Source: Maricaulis maris_C | GTDB taxonomy: Bacteria; Pseudomonadota; Alphaproteobacteria; Caulobacterales; Maricaulaceae | Direction: 5' to 3' | Length of the DNA: 64,000 nt | NCBI RefSeq assembly: GCF_049116555.1 | Contig: NZ_JAGDYT010000001.1 | Coordinates: 806,001-870,000, forward strand | Part shown: piece by piece, positions 32,383-41,501 of the stretch | How positions within the stretch are numbered: the first letter of the stretch is position 1 | Layout: each line of letters begins with the position of its first letter | Notes under the pieces: model-generated | What the model saw: the letters and a program-made list of their open reading frames with translations, nothing else | What the model was told of the DNA's origin: nothing | Database searches by the model: none | Program-made: the position numbers and the translations under genes

Positions 32383-33764
32383 AGCGCCGCGCCTCCCTGG
32401 CTTTCAGACTGTTTGCCGGCGCCGCTGCCTGGGCGCTGGCACTTCTGCTACTGGGCGCGGTGGCCCTGACAACCCTCTATCAACGCTCCGTCCTGCGGAC
32501 GATGGATGACCGCCTGTCGAGCGTGGTCGAGTCCCTGGTCGCGGCAGCGGAAACCGATCCGGGCGGTGGCATTGTGCTGGCCCGACGCCCGTCGGACCCG
32601 GCCTTTGATCGTGTTTTTTCCGGTCGCTACTGGCAGATCGCCGATGCTCCGGAGATGGAGGGCGGCGGTCATGAGGCCCTGGTTGTGTCCCGCTCGCTCT
32701 GGGACGAAGTCCTCGCCCCGCCCGATGCCTTGCTGGCCTCGCTGCTGGCCGCGCCGGGCCAGCTCATGTCCTTTGACACCAAGGGGCCAAGCGGGGAGGG
32801 GCTGCGGCTGACCGCCCAGGCCGTTCAATTGCCAGCCAGGCCGGACATGGTGATCATGATGGCGGCCGAGGACCGCGCCGCCGCTGATCGCGATGTGCGC
32901 AATTTCGCCATCACCTCGGCCATCATGTTTCTCGGTTTCGCCACAGCAATTGCTGCCGGTGTCTTCTTTCAGGTTCGCATCGGTCTGGCGCCGGTCCTGC
33001 GCATGCGGACCAGCGTCGCGGAAGTCCGTGAGGGCAATCAGGACAGGGTGGACGGCGAATTTCCCGTCGAGCTCCAGCCCCTGGCCGATGAACTCAATGC
33101 CATGCTCGATCATTCGCGCGAACTGGTTGAACGCTCGCGAACGCATGTCGGCAATCTGGCCCATGCCCTGAAAACACCGATTGCGGTGCTGACCAATGAG
33201 GCGCGCACCTCCGACGGACCGCTGGCCGACATGGTCGAGCGCCAGACCAGCGTCATGACGGATCAGGTGGAGCACCATTTGCGCCGGGCCCGCGCCGCCG
33301 CGCACGCGAAAGCCGTTGGCGCACGCACCGCGCTTGGCCCGACCCTGGGCGATCTGGCCCGCACGCTGGAGAAGATCAACAAGGCGCGCGGTATCCGCAT
33401 CACCACCGAGATTGAAGGCGGTCTCAACTTCAAGGGCGAACGTCAGGATCTCGAGGAAATGGTCGGCAATCTGATGGACAATGCGTGCAAGTGGTCGGGC
33501 GGGCTGGTTCATGTCCATGCCGAACGCACCGCACCGCGCGAGCTCGCCGTGACCATCGAAGATGACGGGCCCGGTCTGAGCCCGGATGAGTGCGAAGCGG
33601 CGCTGCAACGCGGTGTGCGACTGGACGAGCAAGCACCCGGTTCCGGACTTGGTCTGGCGATCGTTTCTGACCTGGCCAAGGCCTATGGTGGAGAACTCAG
33701 CCTGTCGAGGTCAGAACTCGGCGGTCTGGCTGCGCGCCTTGGTCTTCCCGCTACTGGACGCTAA
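32379..33764 (+). CDS. Sensor histidine kinase (PhoQ/FeuQ-like)
   Basis: The 461-residue kinase starts with GTG. TM1 spans about 11-32, a periplasmic domain 33-175 and TM2 about 176-198. HAMP-like sequence follows, then His262 in NLAHALKTPIAVL. The N-box is NLMDNACKWS and the G-boxes are DDGPGLS and GSGLGLAIVSDL. The HALKTP form of the phosphorylation site is typical of PhoQ-type kinases. It is partner of the regulator just upstream. Confidence 0.93.
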   Translation: MKRRASLAFRLFAGAAAWALALLLLGAVALTTLYQRSVLRTMDDRLSSVVESLVAAAETDPGGGIVLARRPSDPAFDRVFSGRYWQIADAPEMEGGGHEALVVSRSLWDEVLAPPDALLASLLAAPGQLMSFDTKGPSGEGLRLTAQAVQLPARPDMVIMMAAEDRAAADRDVRNFAITSAIMFLGFATAIAAGVFFQVRIGLAPVLRMRTSVAEVREGNQDRVDGEFPVELQPLADELNAMLDHSRELVERSRTHVGNLAHALKTPIAVLTNEARTSDGPLADMVERQTSVMTDQVEHHLRRARAAAHAKAVGARTALGPTLGDLARTLEKINKARGIRITTEIEGGLNFKGERQDLEEMVGNLMDNACKWSGGLVHVHAERTAPRELAVTIEDDGPGLSPDECEAALQRGVRLDEQAPGSGLGLAIVSDLAKAYGGELSLSRSELGGLAARLGLPATGR

Positions 33765-33777
33765 ACGCTCATTAACC
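33761..33777 (+). promoter_or_regulatory. Candidate CtrA box upstream of the 454-aa gene
   Basis: CTAA-N7-TTAACC matches the CtrA consensus TTAA-N7-TTAAC with one mismatch. It overlaps the kinase stop codon and ends 47 bases before the next gene. The call is tentative because it is a single short motif. Confidence 0.35.
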
Positions 33778-33824
33778 AAAGTCGTTGAAGACTAGGATCA
33801 GCAAAAGACTGTGTATCCTAGGTT

Positions 33825-35189
33825 ATGGCAAATTTATCGCCTTCCCAGAGAGCGAAGCTTGAAGCGCTATGGCGCAGCATGCCGGAAAGCATGCGCGCCA
33901 ACCTGCAGGCGACCACCAAGGCTGCGGCAGCAAACGATCCGGCCTCGGCCATGCTCAATGGCATTTTTGCCGACCTTGAACTTTCGATGCGCAAGCCTGC
34001 CGGTGACCTGGCCAAGGCGTATATCCTGTCTCCGCTGCGCCCGATGGTCGGAGACAGCGATCTCGTCCCGCCCTCGCGATACCGCTTCTCGACCGAGGAC
34101 CTGTCCAAGATCTGGGGCTGGATGGGCCGGCATATCGCCAAGGACATGGTCGAGACGGCCAAGAAGTGCAAACAGCCCGAGAGCGATCCGATCTGGCTCG
34201 ATTTCCGCCGCAGGGCCGGCGATGCGCTGGCAGATGCGGTGCACAAGGCGGACCGGGTTCCCAAGGACATGACGGCGCTGCTCAAGCGGTTCGGCCCCGA
34301 TGGTCGTGCCATGCTGGCTGACGCCACCGTCCTGCTCCAGAATTGCGAGGCCATTGGCACGGCGATGGCGGAGTTGCCCGAGGAGATCGAGGATTTCGAT
34401 GATGATCTCTCGCTTCGGGTCATGCAGCTCCATGAGGAAATGGTCGACAGCAATTCCGAGGCCGCACTCTGGGTCCTGCTCCTGACCATGGGGCGGCTGG
34501 TACATCCCTGGCAGATTTTCCGTGTGGTCAAGCGTATCGGTCGTCAGGACGACGACCTCATGGTCCAGAAGACCGAGCTCGCCGCGATCGGCGATTCGGT
34601 GCTCGGCGATACCGGCTTCTTCGCCGCGCGGCTCAAACAGCCACCGCAAACCCTGGAAGAGGCAAAGGCGAGCTATCTGGTCTTCGACCGTTTTGTGGCT
34701 TTCTCCATGGGCATGACCCAGGAGTTCGGCATTCGCAAGGATGGTCGCTGGGGGCGGTCGCTGTTCGGACTGCGCGCGGAAGCCTCGACCAATGTCGAGA
34801 AGATCCTTGCCAAGGTGCCGCTGGCCCTCGATGCCGGCCTGCCGGAACCGCGGCGCGGTCGAAGCGGCCGGGTCATCCCGGCCCAGATCCCGCAGGAGGC
34901 GGCGATCGACAAGGCCGAAGGGCTTTTATACTTTCTCGGTCGCTGTCGGGAGCATGCCACAGCGGCGGCGATCGCCTCGACCCAGAAACGGTATGCGGAC
35001 ATCGCCGAGAAGCGGATGCAGGAGGCTGGCGAAATGCTGGTCGACCTGGTCGCCTCGAGCGAAGGCCAGAACCGCACCACGGCCCAGGACGGGCTGGAGA
35101 TCACCGCCCGCCTCATGGACGCCGCTGGTCTGGTCGAACCGGCCAGCTTGCTGCGCCGACGCGGAGTCGCGGCAGCAGACGCGGCATAG
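33825..35189 (+). CDS. Conserved hypothetical helical protein, 454 aa
   Basis: The protein begins MANLSPSQRAKLEALWRSMP and is almost wholly helical and soluble, rich in Ala, Leu and charged residues, with no motif that I recognise. It ends in an Ala/Arg-rich segment. The gene stands alone, 60 bases after the PhoQ-like kinase gene and behind a CtrA-like box. I assign no function. Confidence 0.6.
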   Translation: MANLSPSQRAKLEALWRSMPESMRANLQATTKAAAANDPASAMLNGIFADLELSMRKPAGDLAKAYILSPLRPMVGDSDLVPPSRYRFSTEDLSKIWGWMGRHIAKDMVETAKKCKQPESDPIWLDFRRRAGDALADAVHKADRVPKDMTALLKRFGPDGRAMLADATVLLQNCEAIGTAMAELPEEIEDFDDDLSLRVMQLHEEMVDSNSEAALWVLLLTMGRLVHPWQIFRVVKRIGRQDDDLMVQKTELAAIGDSVLGDTGFFAARLKQPPQTLEEAKASYLVFDRFVAFSMGMTQEFGIRKDGRWGRSLFGLRAEASTNVEKILAKVPLALDAGLPEPRRGRSGRVIPAQIPQEAAIDKAEGLLYFLGRCREHATAAAIASTQKRYADIAEKRMQEAGEMLVDLVASSEGQNRTTAQDGLEITARLMDAAGLVEPASLLRRRGVAAADAA

Positions 35190-35247
35190 CGTCCCAAACG
35201 CTGTGTCACGACTTGCACTGTTCCGCCGACCGGCCTAACTCGACCGT

Positions 35248-35904
35248 ATGAGCAAGACACCGGACACGCCTGTCGCGATGGAAGACCGCAAGGTCGAAGA
35301 CGGTCGACTTTATTCGCCCAGCGCCGCGCGCAATCGCGCCGCGATCGCCGAGGTGTTTGGCCGTGTTCTGCCAGCGCGGGCCCGGGTGTTGGAAATCGGG
35401 TCCGGGACAGGCGAGCACGCTGTCGCAGTCTGCCAGGCCCGTCCTGATATCCGGTGGCAGCCGTCAGACCCGGACCCGGTTTCGCGCGCCAGCCAGGCCG
35501 GCTGGGCCCGCGAGTCCGGTGCGGCTATTTCGGCACCGCTGGCACTGGACCTGCTGACCGGTGAGGCCATTTCGGATCTGGCGCCGTTTGATGTGCTGGT
35601 CTGCATGAATGTGATCCATATTGCCCCCTGGGCCGTGGCGGAAAACCTGGCCCGGCTCGCGACGGAGCGCCTGGAGCCGGGCGGCCGGGTCGTGTTGTAC
35701 GGCCCGTACAAGGAGGGCGATGCGACCGCACCGTCCAATCTGGATTTTGACGTCTCGCTCAAATCGCGCAACCCGGCCTGGGGCGTCCGCGATCTGGACA
35801 GCGTGATCACGCTCTTTGCCGAGGCGGGGTTTGCGCTGGCGGAACGGGTCGACATGCCGGCCAATAATCTTCTTCTCGTCCTTTCATCGCCGGAGACGCG
35901 CTGA
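35248..35904 (+). CDS. DUF938 family SAM-dependent methyltransferase-like protein
   Basis: The 218-residue protein has the DUF938 opening GRLYSPSAARNRAAIAEVFG and the SAM-binding motif I VLEIGSGTGEHAV, then DVLVCMNVIHIAPW. The substrate is unknown. The gene shares one base with ccmE (TGATG), so the two are co-transcribed. Confidence 0.88.
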   Translation: MSKTPDTPVAMEDRKVEDGRLYSPSAARNRAAIAEVFGRVLPARARVLEIGSGTGEHAVAVCQARPDIRWQPSDPDPVSRASQAGWARESGAAISAPLALDLLTGEAISDLAPFDVLVCMNVIHIAPWAVAENLARLATERLEPGGRVVLYGPYKEGDATAPSNLDFDVSLKSRNPAWGVRDLDSVITLFAEAGFALAERVDMPANNLLLVLSSPETR

Positions 35905-36377
35905 TGCGCCATCGCAATCGCCGCCTCGCTACCATTGCCGCGTCGGCCACCGTCCTGGTTGCCGCCGTATCGCTGGGCCTGATGGCCTTGCGCAGTGCCG
36001 TGGTCTTCTTCTATTCGCCCAGCGAAGTCGCGGCCGAGCATCCGGGCACGGAAAACCGGATACGGGTCGGTGGCCTGGTTCTGGAAGACTCCGTCGGCGA
36101 AACCGAAAGCGGGGCCACCCGCTTTGTCATCACGGATCGGGTCGAGACGGTCGATGTCGTTTTTGCCGGCCTGTTGCCGGACCTTTTCCGGGAAGGCCAA
36201 GGCGTGGTCGTTGAGGGCCGGTTCGGCGTCGACGGTGTGCTTGAGGCGAGCAATGTCCTGGCCAAGCATGACGAGACCTATATGCCACCGGAGGTCGCGG
36301 AAGCCTTGCGCGAGGCGGGTGTGTGGCAGGGCGAGGGTGAGGAGGCCGTGCCGGAAGGCGGGCCCGGGAGCCGCTGA
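35904..36377 (+). CDS. ccmE: Cytochrome c maturation heme chaperone CcmE
   Basis: The 157-residue protein has an N-terminal TM anchor (LATIAASATVLVAAVSLGLM). A periplasmic OB-fold domain contains RVGGLVLEDS and the heme-binding His122 with Tyr126 in AKHDETYMPPE. It carries heme b covalently from CcmABCD to CcmF. The remaining ccm genes are not next to it, unlike the usual ccmEFH order. Confidence 0.95.
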   Translation: MRHRNRRLATIAASATVLVAAVSLGLMALRSAVVFFYSPSEVAAEHPGTENRIRVGGLVLEDSVGETESGATRFVITDRVETVDVVFAGLLPDLFREGQGVVVEGRFGVDGVLEASNVLAKHDETYMPPEVAEALREAGVWQGEGEEAVPEGGPGSR

Positions 36378-36452
36378 CGATCACGTCATCGCCATCTGTC
36401 TTGCCCGTGCGTGCCGAACACCCCAAATGTGGCGCAGCAAGGGAGACAGAGC

Positions 36453-37682
36453 ATGGCCCGATCCACACGTGTCGAATTTACCGGCGCCCTCGGCGAAACA
36501 CTCGCGGCGCGGCTGGAACTGCCCAATGGGCGCCCGCGGGCTCATGCCCTGTTTGCGCACTGCTTTTCCTGCTCCAAGGATATTCTCGCCGCCAGCCGCA
36601 TTGCCCGACGCCTGACCGATGCCGGCATTGCGGTCCTGCGTTTCGACTTCACCGGGCTTGGGCAGTCCGGCGGTGATTTCGCCAACACGAATTTCTCTTC
36701 CAATATCCAGGACCTGCTGGCGGCGGCCGCCTTCATGGCCGAGGCGCATTGCGCGCCGGACCTGCTGATCGGTCACTCGCTCGGCGGTGCCGCCGTCATC
36801 GCTGCCGCGGGCCAGCTCGACAGTGTCCGGGCCGTCGCCACGATCGGTGCCCCCGCCGATGCCGACCATGTGGTCCATCAATTCGCCGACAAGGTGGATG
36901 AGATCACGCGCGAAGGCCGGGCCGAAGTGGATCTGTCCGGGCGCCCTTTCACCATCAAGAAGCAATTCCTTGATGACATTGCCGGACGCGCCCTCGAGGA
37001 CGCGGCGGAGGCGCTGCGCCGGCCTCTCCTCATCCTGCATTCCCCGACTGACCAGATTGTCGGCGTCGAGAATGCCTCCCGCCTCTTCGGCGCGGCGAAA
37101 CATCCCAAGAGCTTCGTCAGCCTGGATGATGCCGATCATTTGCTGCGTGCGGAAAGCGACGCCCTTTACGCGGCCGATGTGATTGCCAGCTGGGCCGCGC
37201 GCTATGTCCTGGGGCCGGCGCCGCAAGCTCCGCGGGCGGACGCCGCCGGTGCGGTCGTCGTGCGCGAGACCGGGCGCGGACGGTACGAAAACCACGTGGT
37301 TGACGGTGATCATGTGATGCTTGCCGATGAGCCGGCCTCGGTGGGCGGCGGCGATGCCGGCCCGTCGCCCTATGGCTATCTCAACGCCGCGCTTGGCGCC
37401 TGTACCGCGATGACCTTGCGCATGTATGCCGACCGCAAGGACCTGCCGCTTGACCGGGTCACGGTGAGTACGGGGCACAAGAAGGGTCATGCCGATGATT
37501 GCGCGGACTGTGTCGACGGGCAGGAACGGCATGTCGATATCTTCGAGCGCAGCATCAGGCTGGAAGGCGATCTCGATGCCGATCAACGCAAGCGTTTGAT
37601 GGAGATTGCGGACAAATGTCCTGTGCATCGCACGCTGCACAGTCCGGTCGTGGTGCGGACGCGACTGGAAGATGACGGGTAA
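36453..37682 (+). CDS. Alpha/beta-hydrolase fused to an OsmC domain
   Basis: The 409-residue fusion starts MARSTRVEFTGALGETLAAR. The N-terminal two thirds form an alpha/beta hydrolase with the nucleophile elbow GHSLGG (Ser109). From about 270 an OsmC/Ohr-like domain follows, with the Cys in LGACTAMTLRMYADR and the second one in DKCPVHRTLHS. OsmC proteins reduce organic hydroperoxides. The hydrolase substrate is unknown. The start with GGGAGAC upstream was preferred to an in-frame start at 36411. Confidence 0.9.
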   Translation: MARSTRVEFTGALGETLAARLELPNGRPRAHALFAHCFSCSKDILAASRIARRLTDAGIAVLRFDFTGLGQSGGDFANTNFSSNIQDLLAAAAFMAEAHCAPDLLIGHSLGGAAVIAAAGQLDSVRAVATIGAPADADHVVHQFADKVDEITREGRAEVDLSGRPFTIKKQFLDDIAGRALEDAAEALRRPLLILHSPTDQIVGVENASRLFGAAKHPKSFVSLDDADHLLRAESDALYAADVIASWAARYVLGPAPQAPRADAAGAVVVRETGRGRYENHVVDGDHVMLADEPASVGGGDAGPSPYGYLNAALGACTAMTLRMYADRKDLPLDRVTVSTGHKKGHADDCADCVDGQERHVDIFERSIRLEGDLDADQRKRLMEIADKCPVHRTLHSPVVVRTRLEDDG

Positions 37683-37691
37683 ATTACCGTT

Positions 37692-37709
37692 TGTAATGTT
37701 ATTGTAATC
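37692..37709 (+). promoter_or_regulatory. Tandem TTGTAAT direct repeats upstream of the DegP operon
   Basis: TTGTAAT occurs at 37692-37698 and 37703-37709, 11 bases apart start to start. That is one helical turn, as in OmpR/PhoP/CpxR-family binding sites. The operon behind it encodes such a regulator (39317-39988), so autoregulation is likely. Confidence 0.5.
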
Positions 37710-37783
37710 TTTGAGACACGCAACGTTTAGCCCCGCGGCGTGATGTTGTGCTCCTAATCGTAATGGAAAGGTCGTCGATACTC

Positions 37784-39298
37784 ATGATTTCGGTTGATCG
37801 CATACGCCGTCTTGGCGGTGTTTCGCTCCTGGTGCTTTCAGCGCTGGCCGCAGGAAGTCTTCTGGATAGCTCAATGGGCGAGGCCCATGCTTTCCAGTCG
37901 TCCGAGGAGCCCCGGTTTGCGGGAGCTGTCCCGGCTGGCGCACCGATGTCCTTTGCTGACCTCATCGAAAGTGTCAGCCCGTCTGTAGTCACCGTGCAGG
38001 TCAGTGGTGCGCCGCAGGAATTGAGCCTGGGTGGCTCGGGTGGTCCGGACATGGATAACCTGCCGCCGCAAATGCGCGAATGGCTGGAGCGCCAGTTTGG
38101 CGGCGAACGCCCGGCGCCGCAGCCGCGCCAGTCGCTCGGTTCGGGATTCTTCATCTCGGCCGAGGGCTATATCGTCACCAATAATCACGTCGTTGCCGAT
38201 GCCGAGGAAATCACCATTGGTACATCCGATGGCGAGGAGTATTCGGCCCGCGTCATCGGCACTGATCCGCAGACCGACCTGGCCCTGCTCAAGGTCGATG
38301 CGGACGTCGACTTCCCCTTCGTCACCTTCGAGGAAGATCCGCAATACCGGGTCGGCGACTGGGTCGTGGCCGTCGGCAATCCATTTGGTCTGGGCGGGAC
38401 GGCAACGGCCGGCATCATTTCCGCCATCGGCCGCCCGATCGGCAATTCGACCTATAATGACTTCATCCAGGTCGATGCGCCCATCAATCGCGGCAATTCC
38501 GGTGGCCCGACCTTTGATCTCAACGGCAATGTGATCGGCGTGAATTCGCAGATCTTCTCACCCACAGGCGGCAATGTCGGCATCGGGTTTGCCATCCCGT
38601 CTGACGTCGCCGCGCGGATCGTTGATGATCTGCTCGATGACGGCCGGGTCGCCCGTGGCTGGCTCGGTGTCTCGATCCAGAATGTCACCGACGACATCGC
38701 CGGGGCCCTCGGCCTGGACGACACCACCGGCGCCATTGTCAGCTCCATTGTCGAGGGTGGCCCGGCCGCCCGCGGCGGTTTCGAGCGTGAGGATGTGGTG
38801 CTGGAAATCAATGGCGAGGCCGTCGACGGTTCGCGCGATCTGACGCGCCGCGTCGGCAATATCGCGGTGGGTGACGAGGTTCGCTTCCTCATCCTGCGCG
38901 ATGGTCGCGAACGCACGATCCGCGTCACCTTGGGCGATCGCCCGGGTGAGCAGGAATTGGCCATCATGAGCAATGCCGAACAGGTTGCGCCGCGGGCCGC
39001 CGTCTTCGGCATGTCCATGGCGCCGCTCAGTGAGGAAGACCGCGACGTGCGCGGAATTGCCCCTGATGTCGACGGCGTTGTGGTCGACGAGGTCGAGTCC
39101 GGCAGTGAAGCCGCCCGCAAGGGCATCCTCACCGGAGACATCATCCTGGAGGCCGGCGGCAATCCGGTCGCCGATGCGGACACGCTCCGCGCCATCGCGG
39201 ACGAAGCCCGCGAAGACGGTCGCAGCGCCATCCTGCTGCTGGTCGAGGGACGTGGCGGTCAACGCTATGTCGCTCTGCAACTCGGCGAAGCCGACTAG
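37784..39298 (+). CDS. Periplasmic DegP/Do family serine protease
   Basis: The 504-residue protein has a signal peptide (LGGVSLLVLSALAAGSLL, AHA-type cleavage). The trypsin-like domain has His135 (TNNHVV), Asp165 (TDLALLK) and Ser239 (GNSGGP), followed by two PDZ domains (about 285-385 and 400-500). It degrades or refolds misfolded envelope proteins. I chose the ATG at 37784 because it begins the signal peptide; upstream in-frame starts at 37748 (GTG) and 37763 add residues in front of it. The response regulator gene follows after 18 bases. Confidence 0.93.
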   Translation: MISVDRIRRLGGVSLLVLSALAAGSLLDSSMGEAHAFQSSEEPRFAGAVPAGAPMSFADLIESVSPSVVTVQVSGAPQELSLGGSGGPDMDNLPPQMREWLERQFGGERPAPQPRQSLGSGFFISAEGYIVTNNHVVADAEEITIGTSDGEEYSARVIGTDPQTDLALLKVDADVDFPFVTFEEDPQYRVGDWVVAVGNPFGLGGTATAGIISAIGRPIGNSTYNDFIQVDAPINRGNSGGPTFDLNGNVIGVNSQIFSPTGGNVGIGFAIPSDVAARIVDDLLDDGRVARGWLGVSIQNVTDDIAGALGLDDTTGAIVSSIVEGGPAARGGFEREDVVLEINGEAVDGSRDLTRRVGNIAVGDEVRFLILRDGRERTIRVTLGDRPGEQELAIMSNAEQVAPRAAVFGMSMAPLSEEDRDVRGIAPDVDGVVVDEVESGSEAARKGILTGDIILEAGGNPVADADTLRAIADEAREDGRSAILLLVEGRGGQRYVALQLGEAD

Positions 39299-39316
39299 AG
39301 AAAAGAGGAGATCGGG

Positions 39317-39988
39317 GTGCGCATTCTGATCGTTGAAGACGACCGCGAGGCGGCCAGCTATATCCGCAAGGGCCTGCGTGAAAGCGGCCATGTGGCAGAC
39401 CATGCCGGTGACGGCGAAGAAGGTCTGGAAATGGCGCGTGCCGCGGAATACGACGTGCTTGTCGTCGACCGGATGATGCCGCGCATGGACGGCCTGTCCA
39501 TGGTCGAGGCCCTCCGGGCCGATGATGACCGGACCCCGGTCCTCATTCTCTCGGCCCTCGGCGAGGTCGATGACCGCGTCGAAGGCCTCAAGGCGGGCGG
39601 CGATGACTATCTGGTCAAGCCCTACGCCTTTGCCGAACTCCTGGCCCGCGTCGAAGCGCTGGCCCGCCGGCGCGATCCGGACACGGTTCGTACCAAGCTG
39701 GTGGTCGGCGATCTGGAAATGGACCTTCTGGCCCGCACCGTGGTGCGCGAGGGCGAGGAAATCCTGCTCCAGCCACGCGAGTTCCGTCTGCTGGAATTCC
39801 TCATGAAGCACTCCGGCCAGGTGGTCACCCGCACCATGCTGCTCGAGAAGGTCTGGGACTATCATTTTGACCCTCAGACCAATGTCATTGATGTGCACAT
39901 CTCGCGTCTGCGCTCGAAGATCGACAAACCCTTCCCGCGTTCGCTCCTGCACACGGTGCGCGGGGCCGGCTACCGCCTGCAGGCCTGA
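39317..39988 (+). CDS. OmpR-family response regulator of the DegP operon
   Basis: The 223-residue regulator starts with GTG preceded by AGAGGAGA. Asp51 lies in VVDRMMPRMDG and Lys in YLVKPYAFAEL. The C-terminal winged helix domain contains QPREFRLLEFLMKHSGQVV and DVHISRLRSKID. It is co-transcribed with degP and the kinase, an envelope-stress two-component unit like CpxRA or the Caulobacter degP-linked systems. Confidence 0.93.
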   Translation: MRILIVEDDREAASYIRKGLRESGHVADHAGDGEEGLEMARAAEYDVLVVDRMMPRMDGLSMVEALRADDDRTPVLILSALGEVDDRVEGLKAGGDDYLVKPYAFAELLARVEALARRRDPDTVRTKLVVGDLEMDLLARTVVREGEEILLQPREFRLLEFLMKHSGQVVTRTMLLEKVWDYHFDPQTNVIDVHISRLRSKIDKPFPRSLLHTVRGAGYRLQA

Positions 39989-39994
39989 TCCGGC

Positions 39995-41434
39995 ATGCAG
40001 GCGCGCGGGGCCGCCTTTCTTCGCACAACGGCCTTCCGGCAGACCCTTCTGTCGGCGGCCCTGTTCGCCCTGGCGAGTTTCGTCACGCTGGGTTTCGTCT
40101 ATGCGGCCTCGGCCGGCATGGTGTTGCGACGTGCCGACTCGGCCATCAATGAGGAAGTTGCGGAGCTCGATGCGAGCTTCCAGGCGGGCGGCATCCGGAC
40201 CGTCAACCGCTACATCCTCGAACGCACGGTCGGTGGCGGGGCGGACTATCTCTACTTGCTGGTCCACCCCTCCGGACGCAGCCTGTCAGGCAATCTGACC
40301 TATCTGCCGGACGTCCAGCCCGATGATGAGGGGCGTGTCCAGTTCACCTATCGTCGGCCGGCTGCCGGCGATAGCGGAGATGAGGTGGATGACGGCAAGG
40401 ATGATCGTACCGCGCGCGGTCGCATCATCGATCTGCCATCCGGCTACCGGCTCTATGTCGGTCTGGACGTCGATGAAGAGACGCGTCTGGTCTCGCGCAT
40501 GCTCAATACCATCCTGGCCGCCTCGGCGCTGGCGTTGGCACTGGGCGTGGCTGCTGGGATCTTCGTCAGTCGGCGGTTCGTACGTCGTCTTGATCGCATC
40601 AATACGGTCGCGCGGCGGGTGAAGGCGGGGGATCTCCAGCCGCGGGCCCCACGCAATTTCACCGGCGACGAGCTCGACGAGCTGTCCGAGAATTTCAACA
40701 GCATGCTCGACCGGGTCGAGGCGCTCATGCACCGCATGCGCCATACCGGCGACAGTATTGCCCATGATTTGCGCACCCCGCTGACGCGGATGCGCAACCG
40801 GCTTGATGAAGCCCTGCGCGAGGAGGGGGATCGTGCCTCTCGCGAGCAGGCGCTTGAGCGCGCCGTCGCGGATACGGACGAATTGCTCGGCATCTTCAAT
40901 GCCATCCTCTCGCTGTCGCGCCTTGAAGCCGGTGAGAGCCGGGCCTCGATCCAGCGCCTCGATCCGGCTGATACGGCTGCGGATCTGGCCGAACTCTATG
41001 AGCCGGTCTGCGAGGATGACGGCCTGTCCTTCAACAGCGAAATCCAGTCCGGCATGACCATGCTGGGCGATCGCGGTCTGCTCTCGCAGGCGCTCGCCAA
41101 CATTCTCGACAATGCCGTGAAATACACGCCCTCGGGCGGCGCGGTGACCTTGCGCCTGCGTCAGACCGGCGATGGCATGATCGAGTTCTCGGTCACCGAT
41201 ACCGGCCCGGGTATTCCCGACACCGACCGCGCCCGCGTCACCCAGCGCTTCGTGCGCCTCGACAATTCAAGGACCAAGCCGGGCTCCGGCCTTGGCCTGT
41301 CCCTGGTGCAGGCGATTGTGGATGTCCATAATGGCCGCTTCGAACTGGGCGAGGGGCCAGGCGTGGTTGCGGACGGCCATGGTGCCGGTCTGCGCGCCGC
41401 GCTCTGCTTCCCGACGGCGCCGGCCGAAGACTAG
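39995..41434 (+). CDS. Sensor histidine kinase of the DegP operon
   Basis: The 479-residue kinase has TM1 at about 19-41, a periplasmic domain to about 170 with an acidic insert (GDEVDDGKDDRTARGR), TM2 at about 172-191 and HAMP. His257 lies in GDSIAHDLRTPLTRM. The N-box is NILDNAVKYT and the G-boxes are DTGPGIPD and GSGLGLSLVQAI. It begins six bases after the regulator stop and would sense periplasmic stress relieved by DegP. Confidence 0.93.
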   Translation: MQARGAAFLRTTAFRQTLLSAALFALASFVTLGFVYAASAGMVLRRADSAINEEVAELDASFQAGGIRTVNRYILERTVGGGADYLYLLVHPSGRSLSGNLTYLPDVQPDDEGRVQFTYRRPAAGDSGDEVDDGKDDRTARGRIIDLPSGYRLYVGLDVDEETRLVSRMLNTILAASALALALGVAAGIFVSRRFVRRLDRINTVARRVKAGDLQPRAPRNFTGDELDELSENFNSMLDRVEALMHRMRHTGDSIAHDLRTPLTRMRNRLDEALREEGDRASREQALERAVADTDELLGIFNAILSLSRLEAGESRASIQRLDPADTAADLAELYEPVCEDDGLSFNSEIQSGMTMLGDRGLLSQALANILDNAVKYTPSGGAVTLRLRQTGDGMIEFSVTDTGPGIPDTDRARVTQRFVRLDNSRTKPGSGLGLSLVQAIVDVHNGRFELGEGPGVVADGHGAGLRAALCFPTAPAED

Positions 41435-41501
41435 CCGCCCGCCGCGTTTTTTGCGGTGCAGCGTCTTCACCTGTGACCCGGATCGCGCCACCCTGTCGGT
41501 C

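Noticed and set aside
36050..36065. GGAAAACCGGATACGG matches the 3' arm of the type III palindrome
   Set aside because: It lies inside ccmE in a conserved coding segment (ENRIRVGGLV) and has no second arm, so it is a chance match.
38558..40267. 569-codon open frame opposite degP and its regulator
   Set aside because: It spans two well-supported genes and their intergenic region on the other strand and has no motif of its own.
41435..41461. T-run after the DegP-operon kinase as a terminator
   Set aside because: The T-run lies between the two possible stem arms (CCGC and GCGG) rather than after them, so it does not form a standard terminator.
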